Below, piece after piece: positions 12,306 to 24,457 of a stretch of DNA of 64,000 bases (position 1 is its first letter; each line of letters opens with the position of its first letter). The notes beneath the pieces were generated by a model that was given only the letters and a program-made list of their open reading frames with translations, made no database searches and was not told where the DNA came from. Both the position numbers and the translations under genes were made by a program. The stretch is from Leptidea sinapis (taxonomy: Eukaryota > Arthropoda > Insecta > Lepidoptera > Pieridae). Where the stretch lies: positions 9,200,501-9,264,500 of the forward strand of contig NC_066288.1 of NCBI RefSeq assembly GCF_905404315.1. The letters run 5' to 3'.

Positions 12306-12738
12306 TAGTGGACCCAACAGACGTTGTCCTGTACACACGTCTAAAATTTGAAAAATCGGTCCAGCCATTAAGAGGAGTTCATATGAGCAGGAGAATTATA
12401 TTATATGGACGGAATTAAGAATCTAAACCAATCTCAAATTCAATGAAACAAACAAAAAAATCATCAAAATCGGTCCAGCCGTTTAGGAGGTAGTTTAATT
12501 GTGAATCTAAACCATTTTCGAATCCACCTGAAGACACACATAAATCTCAAATTCATTGGAACACACAAAAATATCATCATAATCGGTCCAGCCGTTTAGG
12601 AGGTAGTTCAATTGTGAATCTAAACCATCCTCGAACCCCTTGAAATCACACAAAAAATTTCATCAAAATCGGTTCAGCCGTCTAGGAGGAGTTCAGTGAC
12701 GTACACACGCACACAAGAAATATATATATAAAGATATA
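12306..12738 (-). mobile_element. Helitron-like element with three internal tandem units
   Basis: The head is CTAGTGGACCCAACAGACGT. Three successive units, each ending ATCGGTCCAGCCGTTTAGGA or a variant, begin 'gaatctaaacca' at about 12419, 12502 and 12615. The element ends in (TA)n before AAGAT. No coding capacity. Confidence 0.5.
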
Positions 12739-12778
12739 TTATTTGTAAAATGTATAACTACTGACGTATATTTGCCTC

Positions 12779-12999
12779 ATTTCTCGAGCCAGTCTCGAAC
12801 AATATGGGACGTTGACATGCCACATGTTCTGTTTATTTTTGCTAATAATTGAAACTAAAATGCCGGGTTGCGTAGTAAAAATAATACTACAAGAAATAAG
12901 AAAGATACTGGCATCACATATCATCAGTAAGTAATTTGTATTTTATTAATTTCAATGTAAAATAACACGAAGCGTATGTTACAAAATTTTAAAGATGTC
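12779..12999 (+). pseudogene. THAP-element fragment with frameshifted THAP exon
   Basis: It carries the 5' region of the THAP element (CTCGAGCCAGTCTCGAACAA), an ATG at 12860 with CCGGGTTGC following, and the donor GTAAGT near 12927. Relative to the 48.9-kb copy, ten bases (ctttgtaata) are missing, which shifts the frame after MPGCVVK. The outer inverted repeat is gone and the right side abuts a family A copy. The left edge of the 2.7-kb duplication falls seven bases after this ATG. Confidence 0.65.
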
Positions 13000-13232
13000 A
13001 TTACAATGCGGTGCCGCTCAGGATTATTGAAAACCCTTAAATTCTGAGCGGAACTACTCTTGCTACCTTGAGACGTAAGACGTTAAGACTCATTTGCCCA
13101 GTAATTTTACTAGCTACGGCGCCCTTTAGACCGAAACACAATAATGCTTACACATTACTGCTTCAAGACAGAAATAGGCACCGTTGTGGTACCCATAATC
13201 TAGCCGGCATCCTGTGCAAAGGAGCCTCCAAG
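12999..13232 (-). mobile_element. Family A retroposon (in duplication unit 1)
   Basis: It runs from the stem-loop (GTGCCGCTCAGG, 13011-13022, paired with CTGAGCGG-type bases near 13043) to GGAGCCTCCAAGT. The terminal TTATTTTCAT part is missing. The antisense frame is open (13068-13313). Confidence 0.8.
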
Positions 13233-13871
13233 TATTATCATGTTATGTGTCGATATTTGAAACCTACGGATCAGATGAACTACGAAATAGTACTGTATCG
13301 TCGACGTTTTTAACATAGGCAAAGGCTTGCAAATGAGGGCAACGCAAATGACTGCCTCTCAGATCTTCCTTTTAATTAATAGAGAAAATTGTTTGTCCGA
13401 CTCCCAGCCTCGTTTCGCTACTAATTACTCCACCCTTATAAAATCTTGTATAAACGAAAGGTGGTTTCACTTTGAATTTAAGGGATTTTTATATGCAAAT
13501 CTGGGTTATTGGGTATCTGGTGCGCGAATCCTACGGGACTTTTACGTTTTGAGGACTTTTACGCAATGTCGGCTTTTTACAAAAGTTTTAATGAAAATGA
13601 GCTTAATATAAATTAATATGCAGAAAAGATTCTTTGATTATTTGAATACTTAAATAGCAGATTAATTTATAAAAAAAACCATACCGAAAAATTGACAAAC
13701 TCCTCCTTTTTTTTATGTGTTGCGTAAAGCTAATATTGTATAAAGAACTTTACTCTGGAGTAAATGATTTTTACAATGAGCAGTAGCAGTATAAAAGTAT
13801 TAAAAAAAGATACAATGAAAATATTTTTTAAATAGATCCAGTTTTGATAAAAATATTGATTTAAAAATATA

Positions 13872-14193
13872 TCTAATATATAAAATTCTCGTGTCATGGT
13901 GTTAAACTTTGAACTCTTCCGAAACGGCTTGACCGATTCTCATGAAATTTTGAGTGCATATTGGGTAGGTCTGAGAATCGGACAACATCTATTTTTCATC
14001 CCTCTTAATGTTAAGGATAGTCCACACGAAATTTTTAATTTTACTTTTTTTTTAAATTTTTTTTAAATTTGTTTGATTATGAGTCAGCATTAAAAAATAA
14101 ATACAACTTCAAATTTTCACCTATCTACGATCAACAGTTACTTTTGTATCGCGATTTTAATATCGGCAATACAACGTTTGCTGGGTCAGCTAG
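13872..14193 (+). mobile_element. Helitron-like element, 322 bp, intact borders
   Basis: The borders are A|TCTAATATATAAAATTCTCG and CTGGGTCAGCTAG|T, so the host dinucleotide is A/T with a TC start and a CTAG end, the Helitron rule. The interior holds 'catgaaattttgagtgcatat' and 'caatacaacgtttgctggg'. A reverse copy lies at 52171-52455 and the duplicated one at 16608-16929. Confidence 0.6.
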
Positions 14194-14500
14194 TTTCATA
14201 TAAAATAGTTGAAAATACGTTAATCAGTCATGTCAACTGAAAAGTGAATTACATCACATCTCAATGAGATTTACGAATGTTTTCACTCATAATAATTCAA
14301 AGAGAATTGATTAACGAATAGAATGACCTAAATTCTCATCAATTATTATCCTTCTATTGAATTATATCTTCTTTTTAGAATTAACTGCACAGAATTCAAG
14401 GATACTTTTTGAAAAGAAAGGTTTGCCCCTGGACTGTTACAAACGACTCATTGTTGTAATAACCATCGACAATGATGAAAATACAACAAGGTTTATCACT

Positions 14501-14908
14501 TGGCGTTGCGTAGAGACGTCGCTTCATTGTGTGTCTTTTACCGCATTTATCACGGGGAGTCTTCCGAAGAGCTCTTTAACCTGATCCCTGCCGCAGAATT
14601 CCACCTTCGCACGACACGCCACAAGTAAGGATATCATCCTCACCATCTGGATGTGTAGCGGTCCTCCGCAGTGCGGTTTTCAAGGAACTTTCTTCCTCGT
14701 ACTACAACGCTGTGGAATGAGCTTCCATGTGCGGTGTTTCCGGGACGATACGACATGGGAACCTTCAAAAAAAAACGCGTACACCTTCCTTAAAGGCCGG
14801 CAACGCTCTTGTGATTCCTCTGGTGTTGCAAGAGAATGTGGGCGGCGGTGATCACTTAACACCAGGTGACCCGTACGCTCGTTTGTCCTCCTATTCCAAA
14901 AAAAAAAA
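14501..14908 (+). pseudogene. LINE B ORF2 C-terminus and 3' end (unit 1)
   Basis: This is the 5'-truncated 3' end of a non-LTR retrotransposon. Translation yields, across frames, WRCVETSLHCVSF, ELFNLIPAAEFHLRTTRHK, NELPxxVRCF-type residues, then TFLKGRQRSCDSSGVAREC and a stop. The element ends CTCGTTTGTCCTCCTATTCC plus eleven A. Frameshifts (for example in the A-run at 14767) destroy the ORF. This region lies after the RT palm/thumb and carries no catalytic residues. The identity is supported by copies at 17.2 and 55.3 kb. Confidence 0.8.
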
Positions 14909-15600
14909 GGTTTGTAATAGATTCGAATGTATTTTACGTTCACAACTGGTAACATAGAAAGACATCATTTTTTCTGATTTGTCAATGAACAAGAATAGGG
15001 TTCACTTGATGATACGACATCTCTCCGTACACTACTAGAATAAAGAAGCATCACCGCGACAACCACCGATATGACTTAGGAACCTTCAGGCTATGAGCAT
15101 ACTCCTACCTTAACGCATTTTCGACCCCTGATTTTGCGGATGTTCGTGGGTGGCTCTCCACTCCGAATCACGCAAGCCTCTTGCCCGTTTGCCTCCTCTT
15201 AAAAAAACAGTAGTTCTATACGTAAATAAAAAAATATTTTTAAAATACTTGACACAACTTCACAACTACAATACACAATACATTAGGTATAAAGTCTAAA
15301 TTGATAGAAGATGAAGCCATTTGGTTGAAATATTGACTGGACTTTACTATCATAAAAATAAATATAAAACAAAATGGGCTTCAAATGATACAGAACCAAA
15401 TATGAAAATGAGTTCTTCAATACCCTGTCTAATTAATTAATTAACTTTTATGGCTTCGACAATAGACGGCAAGATGATTGGGAAATTATTATAATAACGT
15501 AAATTCAAGCAAAAGATATGAGTTTGTAGTTAATTAGAATGTCATAATATGTATAATATGTTTGTTATATAATCATCATTATGATATACGAGAAATGAAA
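14909..15600. other. AT-rich spacer inside duplication unit 1
   Basis: Contains GC-richer text at 15040-15200 (TTGCCCGTTTGCCTCCTCTT plus an A-run, resembling another LINE B-like tail) and AT-rich DNA. No gene seen. Confidence 0.4.
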
Positions 15601-15734
15601 AGTTGCGTAGTAAAAATAATACTACAAGAAATAAGAAAGATACTGGGATCACATATCATCAGTAATTATTTTGTATTTTATTAATTTCAATGTAAAATAA
15701 CACGAAGCGTATGTTACAAAATTTTAAAGATGTC

Positions 15735-15968
15735 ATTACAATGCGGTGCCGCTCAGGATTATTGAAAACCCTAAAATTCTGAGCGGAACTACTCTTGCTA
15801 CCTTGAGACGTAAGACGTTAAGACTCATTTGCCCAGTAATTTTACTAGCTACGGCGCCCTTTAGACCGAAACACAATAATGCTTACACATTACTGCTTCA
15901 AGACAGAAAAAGGCACCGTTCTGGTACCCATAATCTAGCCGGCATCCTGTGCAAAGGAGCCTCCAAGT
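15735..15968 (-). mobile_element. Family A retroposon (unit 2 copy)
   Basis: Duplicate of 12999-13232 with a few substitutions (for example AGAAAAAGGCACCGTTCTGG for AGAAATAGGCACCGTTGTGG). Confidence 0.8.
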
Positions 15969-16607
15969 ATTATCATGTTATGTGTCGATATTTGAAACCT
16001 ACGGATCAGATGAACTACGAAATAGTACTGTATCGTCGACGTTTTAAACATAGGCAAAGGCTTGCAAATGAGGGCAACGCAAATGACTGCCTCTCAGATC
16101 TTCCTTTTAATTAATAGAGGAAATCGTTTGTCCGACTCCCAGCCTCGTTTCGCTACTAATTACTCCACCCTTATAAAATCTTGTATAAACGAAAGGTGGT
16201 TTCACTTTGAATTTAAGGGATTTTTATATGCAAATCTGGGTTATTGGGTATCTGGTGCGCGAATCCTACGGGACTTTTACGTTTTGAGGACTTTTACGCA
16301 ATGTCGACTTTTTACAAAAGTTTTAATGAAAATGAGCTCAATATAAATTAATATGCAGAAAAGATTCTTTGATTATTTGAATACTTAAATAGCAGATTAA
16401 TTTATAAAAAAAAAGCATACCGAAAAATTGAGAAACTCCTCCTTTTTTTTATGTGTTGCGTAAAGCTAATATTGTATAAAGAACTTTACTCTGGAGTAAA
16501 TGATTTTTACAATGAGCAGTAGCAGTATAAAAGTATTAAGAAAAGATACAATGAAAATATTTTTTAAATAGATCCAGTTTTGATAAAAATATTGATTTAA
16601 AAATATA

Positions 16608-16929
16608 TCTAATATATAAAATTCTCGTGTCATGGTGTTAAACTTTGAACTCTTCCGAAACGGCTTGACCGATTCTCATGAAATTTTGAGTGCATATTGG
16701 GTAGGTCTGAGAATCGGACAACATCTATTTTTCATCCCCCTTAATGTTAAGGATAGTCCACACGAAATTTTTAATTTTACTTTTTTTTAAAAAATTTTTT
16801 AAATTTGTTTGATTATGAGTCAGCATTAAAAAATAAATACAACTTCAAATTTTCACCTATCTACGATCAACAGTTACTTTTGTATCGCGATTTTAATATC
16901 GGCAATACAACGTTTGCTGGGTCAGCTAG
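16608..16929 (+). mobile_element. Helitron-like element (unit 2 copy)
   Basis: Duplicate of 13872-14193 with the same A|TC and CTAG|T borders. It differs by small A/T-run changes near 16783-16800. Confidence 0.6.
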
Positions 16930-17236
16930 TTTCATATAAAATAGTTGAAAATACGTTAATCAGTCATGTCAACTGAAAAGTGAATTACATCACATCTCAA
17001 TGAGATTTACGAATGTTTTCACTCATAATAATTCAAAGAGAATTGATTAACGAATAGAATGACCTAAATTCTCATCAATTATTATCCTTCTATTGAATTA
17101 TATCTTCTTTTTAGAATTAACTGCACAGAATTCAAGGATACTTTTTGAAAAGAAAGGTTTGCCCCTGGACTGTTACAAACGACTCATTGTTGTAATAACC
17201 ATCGACAATGATGAAAATACAACAAGGTTTATCACT

Positions 17237-17622
17237 TGGCGTTGCGTAGAGACGTCGCTTCATTGTGTGTCTTTTACCGCATTTATCACGGGGAGTCTTC
17301 CGAAGAGCTCTTTAACCTGATCCCTGCCGCAGAATTCCACCTTCGCACGACACGCCACAAGTTAGGATATCATCCTCACCAGTGCGGTTTTCAAGGAACT
17401 TTCTTCCTCGTACTACAACGCTGTGGAATGAGCTTCCTTGTGCGGTGTTTCCGGGACGATACGACATGGGTACCTTCAAAAAAAGCGCGTACACCTTCCT
17501 TAAAGGCCGGCAACGCTCTTGTGATTCCTCTGGTGTTGCAAGAGAATGTGGGCGGCGGTGATCACTTAACACCAGGTGACCCGTACGCTCGTTTGTCCTC
17601 CTATTCCAAAAAAAAAAAAGGT
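17237..17622 (+). pseudogene. LINE B ORF2 C-terminus (unit 2 copy)
   Basis: Duplicate of the unit 1 LINE B end. Here a 23-bp deletion removes the HHLDVW segment, and the frame then runs open to ARTPSLKAGNALVIPLV and onward. The phrase HKLGYHPHQ, then GTFFLVLQRCG, shows the family. It ends in CTATTCC plus A12. It is not functional, being 5'-truncated and lacking all RT motifs. Confidence 0.8.
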
Positions 17623-18311
17623 TTGTAATAGATTCGAATGTATTTTACGTTCACAACTGGTAACATAGAAAGACATCATTTTTTCTGATTTGTCAATGAA
17701 CAAGAATAGGGTTCACTTGATGATACGACATCTCTCCGTACACTACTAGAATAAAGAAGCATCACCGCGACAACCACCGATATAACTTAGGAACCTTCAG
17801 GCTATGAGCATACTCCTACCTTAACGCATTTTCGACCCCTGATTTTGTGGATGTTCGTGGGTGGCTCTCCACTCCGAATCACGTAAGCCTCTTGCCCGTT
17901 TGCCTCCTCTTAAAAAAGACAGTAGTTCTATACGAAATTAAAAAATTATTTTTAAATACTTGACGCAACTTCACAATTACAATATAGAATACGTTAGGGA
18001 TAAAGTCTAAACTGATAGAAGATGAAGCCATTTGGTTGAAATATTGACTGGACTTTACTATCATAAAAACAAATATAAAACAAAATGGGCTTCAAATGAT
18101 ACAGAACCAAATATGAAAATGAGTTCTTCAATACCCTCTCTAATTAATTAATTCACTTTTATGGCTTCGACAATAGACGGCAAGATGATTGGGAAATTAT
18201 AACAATAACGGAAATTCATGCAAATGAGATGAGTTGGTAGTTAATTAGAATGTCATAATATCTATAATATGTTTGTTATATAATCAGCATTATGATATTC
18301 GAGAAATGAAA

Positions 18312-19627
18312 AATCTTTTTGTGGTTTTCTGAAATTAAATTTATATTCATTTGTATTCAAAGTATCAAATCGATATTCAAGTTAAAAGTTTTTCTAAATC
18401 TTAGTGTCAAGCTTCATGAGAAACTTGTACAATAAATAAAATCCGCATCGTACATTTTCCCCGAAGACGATTCCGGCCTACCAGGCGTTCAGCAGTCGCA
18501 AGTATGTATAGCTATGAGATGCAATAGCTCTCTGAATTCTGAAATCTGAAGTTAAATTCAGTAGCGCTCGACACGTGAGGGGTGAAACACGTCTCGATCG
18601 CCCCCGGGTTCTATGATACCGTAGCGTGTATGTTGTATACGTGTGTGAAGTGATTAAATTTATATATGTAGGTTTGTTGTATTTTGCAAAGTTTAATTAT
18701 TATAAGTTATACAACACCCTGTTATTTTTTATATTAAAACAAATACTAGAAAGATCATAGGAAAAAGTAACCTACGCCTTTTATGCCACGTGCATACCTA
18801 CTCGTTTAACATTGGAAAAAATATCATTAAATGTTAAAAAATTCAGGATAACATTATATTTATGTCCCTTTTATTATATCACGTTAAAAAAAATTACACT
18901 CGAGTTTTCGGTTATTTTGATTACGATTAACTTTCTTGCGTTTTAAATTGGTAATTAAATGTGATTTATGTTTTCAAACAAGTAAGTAATTAACATAATA
19001 TTGACGTGTTTAATTTATTATCTATTTTAACATCTCTACAGTTCTCATGTTGTACTTTGTTATAAAGTAGAGTCGTTAACATAGTATTTTTGACAGTTAC
19101 TAAACCTTATGTATAGCCGTTAATTAATGAAAGTTTTAATAACCAAATTCTTTTGAATACAATAATTATAATATTATATATATAAATATAAAATGCAATT
19201 ACGAAATTATTATCAAATGTTATTTTAACTGGTAACTATTGAACTTATAATCTGTGTGCAATTTTGTTACCGATATATAAAATACTATTGATTATTATGT
19301 TGAATGAAAATTAATTAAATACAAAATACTTGTAATCGTTATCAATACATTAAAATTTTATAATATTCTGAAAAAAATGAAATTCGCTCATTTATTATAT
19401 TGAGATGGTTTTCAGTTAATATTTAAAGTTGACGTTTAATAATGAATAAGATAGATATTAGAATTGTAGTAATTTTATAATGCACATTTTTATTTTATAA
19501 TACGTTAGTGGGAAATTTAAAATAATGAATGAGTAAGTATTTCTAAGCTTTAAACTTTTAAGATCATAGTTTTACTCGTTAATCCCTATTTGTATGTATT
19601 AAGAGAAGCAATAATTATTGTATACGA
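18312..19627. other. AT-rich region, no gene seen
   Basis: A GC-richer patch at 18440-18620 contains CACGTG (18573) and CTCGATCGCCCCCGGG but no ORF or splice site that can be supported. The rest is strongly A+T rich. Confidence 0.4.
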
Positions 19628-19898
19628 TTTTTTTTATTTGACGAGCAGGATGTTCAGCTGATGGTAATTGATACGCCTTGCCCGCTCAGGATTTTTGAAT
19701 GACTCAAAAATTCTGAGAGGCACTACAACAGCTGCGCTCGTCACCTTGAGACAAAAGATGCTTAGTATTTGCCCAGTAATATCACTAGCTACGGCGCCCT
19801 TCTGACCGAAAAGCAATAATGCTTCACGGCAAAAATAGGCGCTGTTGTAGTACCCAAAATCTAGCCGGCCTTATATGCAAAGAAGCCTTCCACTGGTA
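19628..19898 (-). mobile_element. Family A retroposon
   Basis: On the plus strand it runs from a T-run and GACGAGCAGGATGTTCAGCT to CTTCCACTGGTA. It has internal deletions (the middle reads GCAATAATGCTTCACGGC, without 'acacattact'). Confidence 0.8.
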
Positions 19899-21381
19899 AA
19901 AGTAAATCTTACATTCAGAGCTTATCAACTATAACATAGTATTACATATATTATATACTTTATATACATAATTGAACTGTAGATTGTCGGTTTCGCCTTC
20001 AGCTTATGAATGAATTATATTTTTGAATACACACAGCAGAATTAGAATACTCAAACAAAATACTGGTTATCTTCTATAGAAGTACGGAGAAACATTTTGA
20101 ATTATAGTTTTATTTGTAGGAATTCCTGCCGTTACGGCACACGCTACCATAAAACATTTCTTGTCACAAAACAAAACTGGCGCACTAATTAATAGTACCG
20201 AATAAACTATATAGCCAAATGAGAAAGATACACACTGTCATCTAGTTTGACAGTCAAAATATATTTTTTCGGTCAGAGTTCAAAAAATTAAAATAAATAT
20301 CTATTTTTATTAAAAGATTTAAATAAAATAACGTGTAAATTATAATTTAAGATTGCTGAAATAATTAATATTTAATAATAAAAAGCTTTTTAAACATTTA
20401 AAATTGTTCCATGTAGATCTAAGCTTTTAACAACATGTAGCGCAATATATTATGTTTAAAAATCAATATTTTAATACAATTTCATGAATGAATGAATACA
20501 ATTTGATCAAAATATCAGCATCAAATTAATAATATATATATCGTAAGTACCCGTCATAATAATTACAGTGTAGCACAATTTTAGTAACTTCAATTTAGTT
20601 CCCAAATCTTGTAGAAATGTAGAGCATACTATAATATCGATAATAATAATTAATAACATATAAATAATAAAATTCTCAAATCTAGAACATTTTTGGAAGC
20701 GGAAATAAACTATTAAAAAATATAGTTACATATATTATTATATCAGCACTTTTCAGTATAATCGTATGCATGTTTGATAAAATAATTATTTATTTATTCG
20801 TTGCGGCAGTGTGTAGCGCGCAATAAACGCGATGGTCCGACAACATACGCTAATGAAATTTATAAACCATAAAGCAGGGGAGAGAACCGTTGGTTTATAA
20901 AGCGCAATAATCATAAAACCGCCAAATTTGACCCGGACGGGCTGTATAGAGCTCGCGGGTCTATGAGCACCTTTATAATATGTTTTGTACTTACTTTCTA
21001 TGTATGTTTTGGTGTATGGTTTAGTTTTTTATTATTTGCCATCGTGAAACTTGCAGGTGATTATATTTTCATATTTAAAAAAGGATTATTATTTTTTTAT
21101 TTTTATTAAACAGATGAAACAATAGCATTCTTTCATTGCCGTCAGCGCCGCATTTTTATAGTTCACAACGATCGACGAACATATTCTCCTGGAAGATGTT
21201 CAATTAAAAATAAAAATGACTAGATGCCGTGTGTATACATCTATTGCATAAAACTGTTAACACTAAAATATTCTAACAAAACGTCAATATGTCGCGTATC
21301 TTTAAATAGTTAACGCGCGTAATCTTAAATTAACAAAAACATTATACTAAGAAGTGTGTTTGTACTTATGTATGCACTCAA
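19899..21381. other. AT-rich region with a possible regulatory island
   Basis: No gene seen. Positions 20800-20990 are distinctly GC-richer than the flanks and carry five TTTATA/TTTATG-type motifs (20859, 20868, 20893, 20911, 20971). It does not match any repeat in this window. Confidence 0.4.
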
Positions 21382-21685
21382 GAAGTTATACTTCTTTGGC
21401 GTAACTAAGCAAAGATCCTTAAAATTATTTATTCCTCCTGCTATTCTACGTTTGTAGAAAGAACAATATTGTAAAAATCTTGAAAAGATAAAGGCTTGAA
21501 GGCTTGAAACCTTTGCCTGTCCTAATAATCGACGAAGAAACCAAACAAAACTAACGAATGTCGCAAACATCAGAAAATTTTAGGAACCAACTTCATTCTG
21601 TTACTTTTGCGGTAAAGTGATGCGCGCGCATATTAAAATTTCACTCTTAATATTTTTTATAACGCGCCTAAAGAAGTATAACTTC
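21382..21685. mobile_element. MITE, GAAGTTATACTTCTTT inverted repeats, copy 1
   Basis: The left end is GAAGTTATACTTCTTTGGCG and the right end the complement of GAAGTTATACTTCTTTAGGC. The 304-bp interior aligns with 36388-36700 in the opposite orientation (landmarks TGCGCGCGCAT, TGCGACATTC, TTTGGTTTCTTCGTC, GGAATAAATAATTTTAA). No coding capacity. The minus ORF 21325-21570 is inside it. Confidence 0.75.
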
Positions 21686-22167
21686 AAAAACAAATTAGTT
21701 GATTGAAAATATATTAATTTAAAACATCCGTCTATTTTTATAAGGTATTATAGGCATTATAATGGTGTTTGTATCACTAAATTAAATGAAGAATTATGAA
21801 AATGCAGTTCCGACAAAAATCTCCTACAATACTGAATGTCCTTATCATTTCATTTCACAAGCGGCCAGTAGATTTCAGTTAGGCAAAACTCACAACTGCG
21901 CAGGCGCAAGGAAAATGATTCCATAAGACATTGTCTATTGGAAAACTAAAACACTTGATTTATAATAATTTGTATTTGAATTGTATATTTTTGTTCAAAT
22001 AATATAATTATGTCTTTTATTAAATTCTAGGGAATAGGCATAGCCTGAAGACCGTCTAGGACAGCAGTTATTAAACCTGATTACTAAAATAGATTTGGAT
22101 ATCTGGTTCAACAGTTTATTTGAATGATTGCTTGATTGATGTAGATACAGACTCTTTGTAGAGTGTA
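21686..22167. other. No gene or element recognised
   Basis: AT-rich unique sequence. Confidence 0.4.
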
Positions 22168-22430
22168 CAAATAAATTTGAAAACAAAATTTATAAACGAT
22201 GCGTGACTCGAACCCACGACCTCTCACATTCCGTGCGAGCGCTCTTACCACTGAGCCAACCGTTCGAGTGACGTAGCGTTTGTAAATCATATATGTTCAA
22301 CTCTCATTCACGGAACGCGAGAGGTCGCGGGTTCAAGTCCCGCATCGTTCATAAATTTTGTTTTCAAATTTAATTTGTGTAATTGATCCCAGAAGGTTTT
22401 TCACTTTAGAAATAATAACAAATTGTGTGG
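22168..22430. repeat. tRNA-like foldback element
   Basis: The left arm is a minus-strand tRNA-like module (22194-22268, with the complement of GGTTCGAGT at the B-box and AGCTC/GGCTC at the A-box). The right arm is the 3' half of a plus-strand module (ACGGAACGCGAGAGGTCGCG to CGCATCGTTC, 22310-22350). Both are bordered by the same AT arm (CAAATAAATTTGAAAACAAAATT against its inverse) and the tail TGATCCCAGAAGG...AACAAATTG. The centre is deleted compared with 57.7 kb. Confidence 0.7.
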
Positions 22431-22596
22431 AAGTGTGACAATTATAATTAATATCTTAGTTTAAAAATTTAGTTTAATTGAACTAAATGAGCATTCAACG
22501 ATGTTGTAATGAAAATTAAAACGTAAAATAAAGGCTCACTTCAATTTGATTATCAAAATTTTGCAAGCGTTCCCGGAACTTGACAAAGTAATTATA

Positions 22597-22991
22597 TCTT
22601 GGAGACAAGTTTAGTTATTACTGATTATAACGAGGCTCATTGTAATTCAGCTCACAAGTTGACCTACTCATCGACTCAACGATTGTATAGTTTCATAACC
22701 ATTGTTTACCCGTACCTTTTCTTTTCTCCGTCGCTTCCCCAATGTCGTGACCCATCAGGGTTTTAGCTTATTGAAATTTTTCAGAAAATGATAATATATG
22801 ACGATAGTATTGATAATTAAATCTTGGAGACAAGTTTAATATTTACTGATTATAACGAGGCTCAATCTAATACAGCCCGCTCGTTGACCTATTCGTCGAA
22901 TCCACGACTGTAAATTTCATAACCATTGTTTACGCGTAAGTACCTCTTCTTTTGCCTATCGTTTTCCTGGTGTCGTGACCCATCAGGGTAT
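22597..22991 (+). repeat. Two diverged tandem units, about 225 bp apart
   Basis: 22597-22762 and 22822-22991 share TCTTGGAGACAAGTTTA, ACTGATTATAACGAGGCTCA, TTTCATAACCATTGTTTAC and GTCGTGACCCATCAGGGT in the same order and orientation. Divergence is clearly higher than in the 2.7-kb duplication, so it is an older local duplication. Function unknown. Confidence 0.7.
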
Positions 22992-24457
22992 TTACTATAT
23001 CATCCTGAAAATCGATTCGAAACTTTATTTGTAATTAAAGTTAACGGGATCTTGCCAGACAAACTTTATGATCCAATTTTACAGGAAGTTCAACTAACTT
23101 CTTGAATTCTATTAATTATAAAATAATAATTGAATAACTTCATACAAATAATAACTTTCCAAATTAGGCATAGCATTGATGTACTGTGGGTTGCCGGACA
23201 ATGATAAGTAATATGTTTAGTATAATATACATACTAGACAATGCATATACTTACTATATTCCAATAATATCATTAAATGTAGTAAAAACTATCATTATGT
23301 GGATGTGGAACAAGATTACTCGTAATAGCTAACCAGCATTTCGCCTTCTGTAGCTCTATTGAATCGCGTAATTAGTAATATTCCACTACAACCGCGCAGA
23401 TTGGCCCCACTAGCTACATATCTCGATACCAAATAGCACATAGATGTAAGACTTAAAATTCAAATTAAAAAATAAAAATCTTTATTTTGTAGGCCACTAA
23501 AATAGGACTCCTAGATGTCTTAAAGTGAAATAATAAATTGATTCATTTCTAAAAGTAATAATACATCTATATTTATTACACAACTTATGTTAAGCTCACT
23601 GAAATTGGGCAGCTTTGACCCCGCTATTTTTCCGCTATTTTTCCACCAAATAATCAAATATTTTGTAATAACTTTCGTGCAGAATTTTCATAATAATATT
23701 TTTAAATTTACATATCGATAGATCCCAGATTTTACTGTGAAATTTGTTGTACAAGCGGATTCAATGACTCACAAACGAATTGCTAATGTGGAGAAGTGTT
23801 TGATACAATCCACTGAGAAAGTCATAGTTGTGTTGTCTCGTGTCTTTAGCAGTAGACACAAATAAAATAATGTATGCACATACATGACTGAATAATATAC
23901 ATTCGTCAGTTCCTGAGTGTAACAAAACTTAAATTCAGTATGTTTGAGATAAGTATTAGAAATTATTTCATAAACGATAACCACAGCGAAACAAGTCAAT
24001 ATGTGACAAAAGTCTAGAATATTTTCGTTTCATTCAGTAACATCTCGAGTTATTTTTCTTGGAACCCTTTTCTGAAATGTTACTCTTTGGATCTGAGGTA
24101 TCGATATATAGGGTCCATTATTGATTTTTTTCACTAAAAGCATTTTCTTCGTACTGCCGCTTTGAGGAATCTAAGACCGGCAGCACATCTCTTTATCTCT
24201 AATATTGCTGTTTTTCTTTACTTTCCACCAGGTAGCCACTGGCCTTTTGGGGCTTTCTAATAACGGTCTTTTAAATATAAAATATTTAAACAATCATTCA
24301 TTATACAGTTCTGAAGCCGGGGCCCCTATATTTGTAGCCACTGAGCAATTAGGTCGAGAAATATTATGTGCCAGCAAGATCTATTTCGTCTTTTTTTCGT
24401 ATTACATCATAGAAAATACGAAGCATTTCTTTAATTCTGATAACATATCCCTCTAAG
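22992..24457. other. No gene recognised; possible old SINE body
   Basis: Positions 23160-23290 weakly resemble the SINE body at 34.63-34.82 kb. A polypyrimidine tract ending CAG lies at 24208-24233, before an open stretch 24234-24456. It looks like a splice acceptor, but the encoded peptide is unrecognised and no donor partner was found. Confidence 0.35.

Larger units (their letters stand above)
12867..15601 (+). repeat. Tandem duplication, unit 1 (2,735 bp)
   Basis: This block is repeated head to tail at 15602-18311 with an offset of 2,735-2,736 bp. It contains the THAP-exon fragment, a family A copy, a Helitron-like element, a LINE B 3' end and AT-rich spacer. Differences between the units by eye are a few substitutions per several hundred bases plus one 23-bp deletion (CTGGATGTGTAGCGGTCCTC area, 14646-14668, absent from unit 2). 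Confidence 0.9.
15602..18311 (+). repeat. Tandem duplication, unit 2 (about 2,710 bp)
   Basis: Head-to-tail copy of 12867-15601. It begins at the same point inside the THAP exon and ends at GAGAAATGAAA, after which 18312 onward is unique sequence. The junction (GAAATGAAAA then GTTGCGTAG) shows at most one base of microhomology. Confidence 0.9.

Noticed and set aside
24205..24456. Possible internal exon after a pyrimidine tract and CAG
   Set aside because: The peptide is unrecognised, no matching donor or neighbouring exon was found, and it lies beside a LINE fragment.
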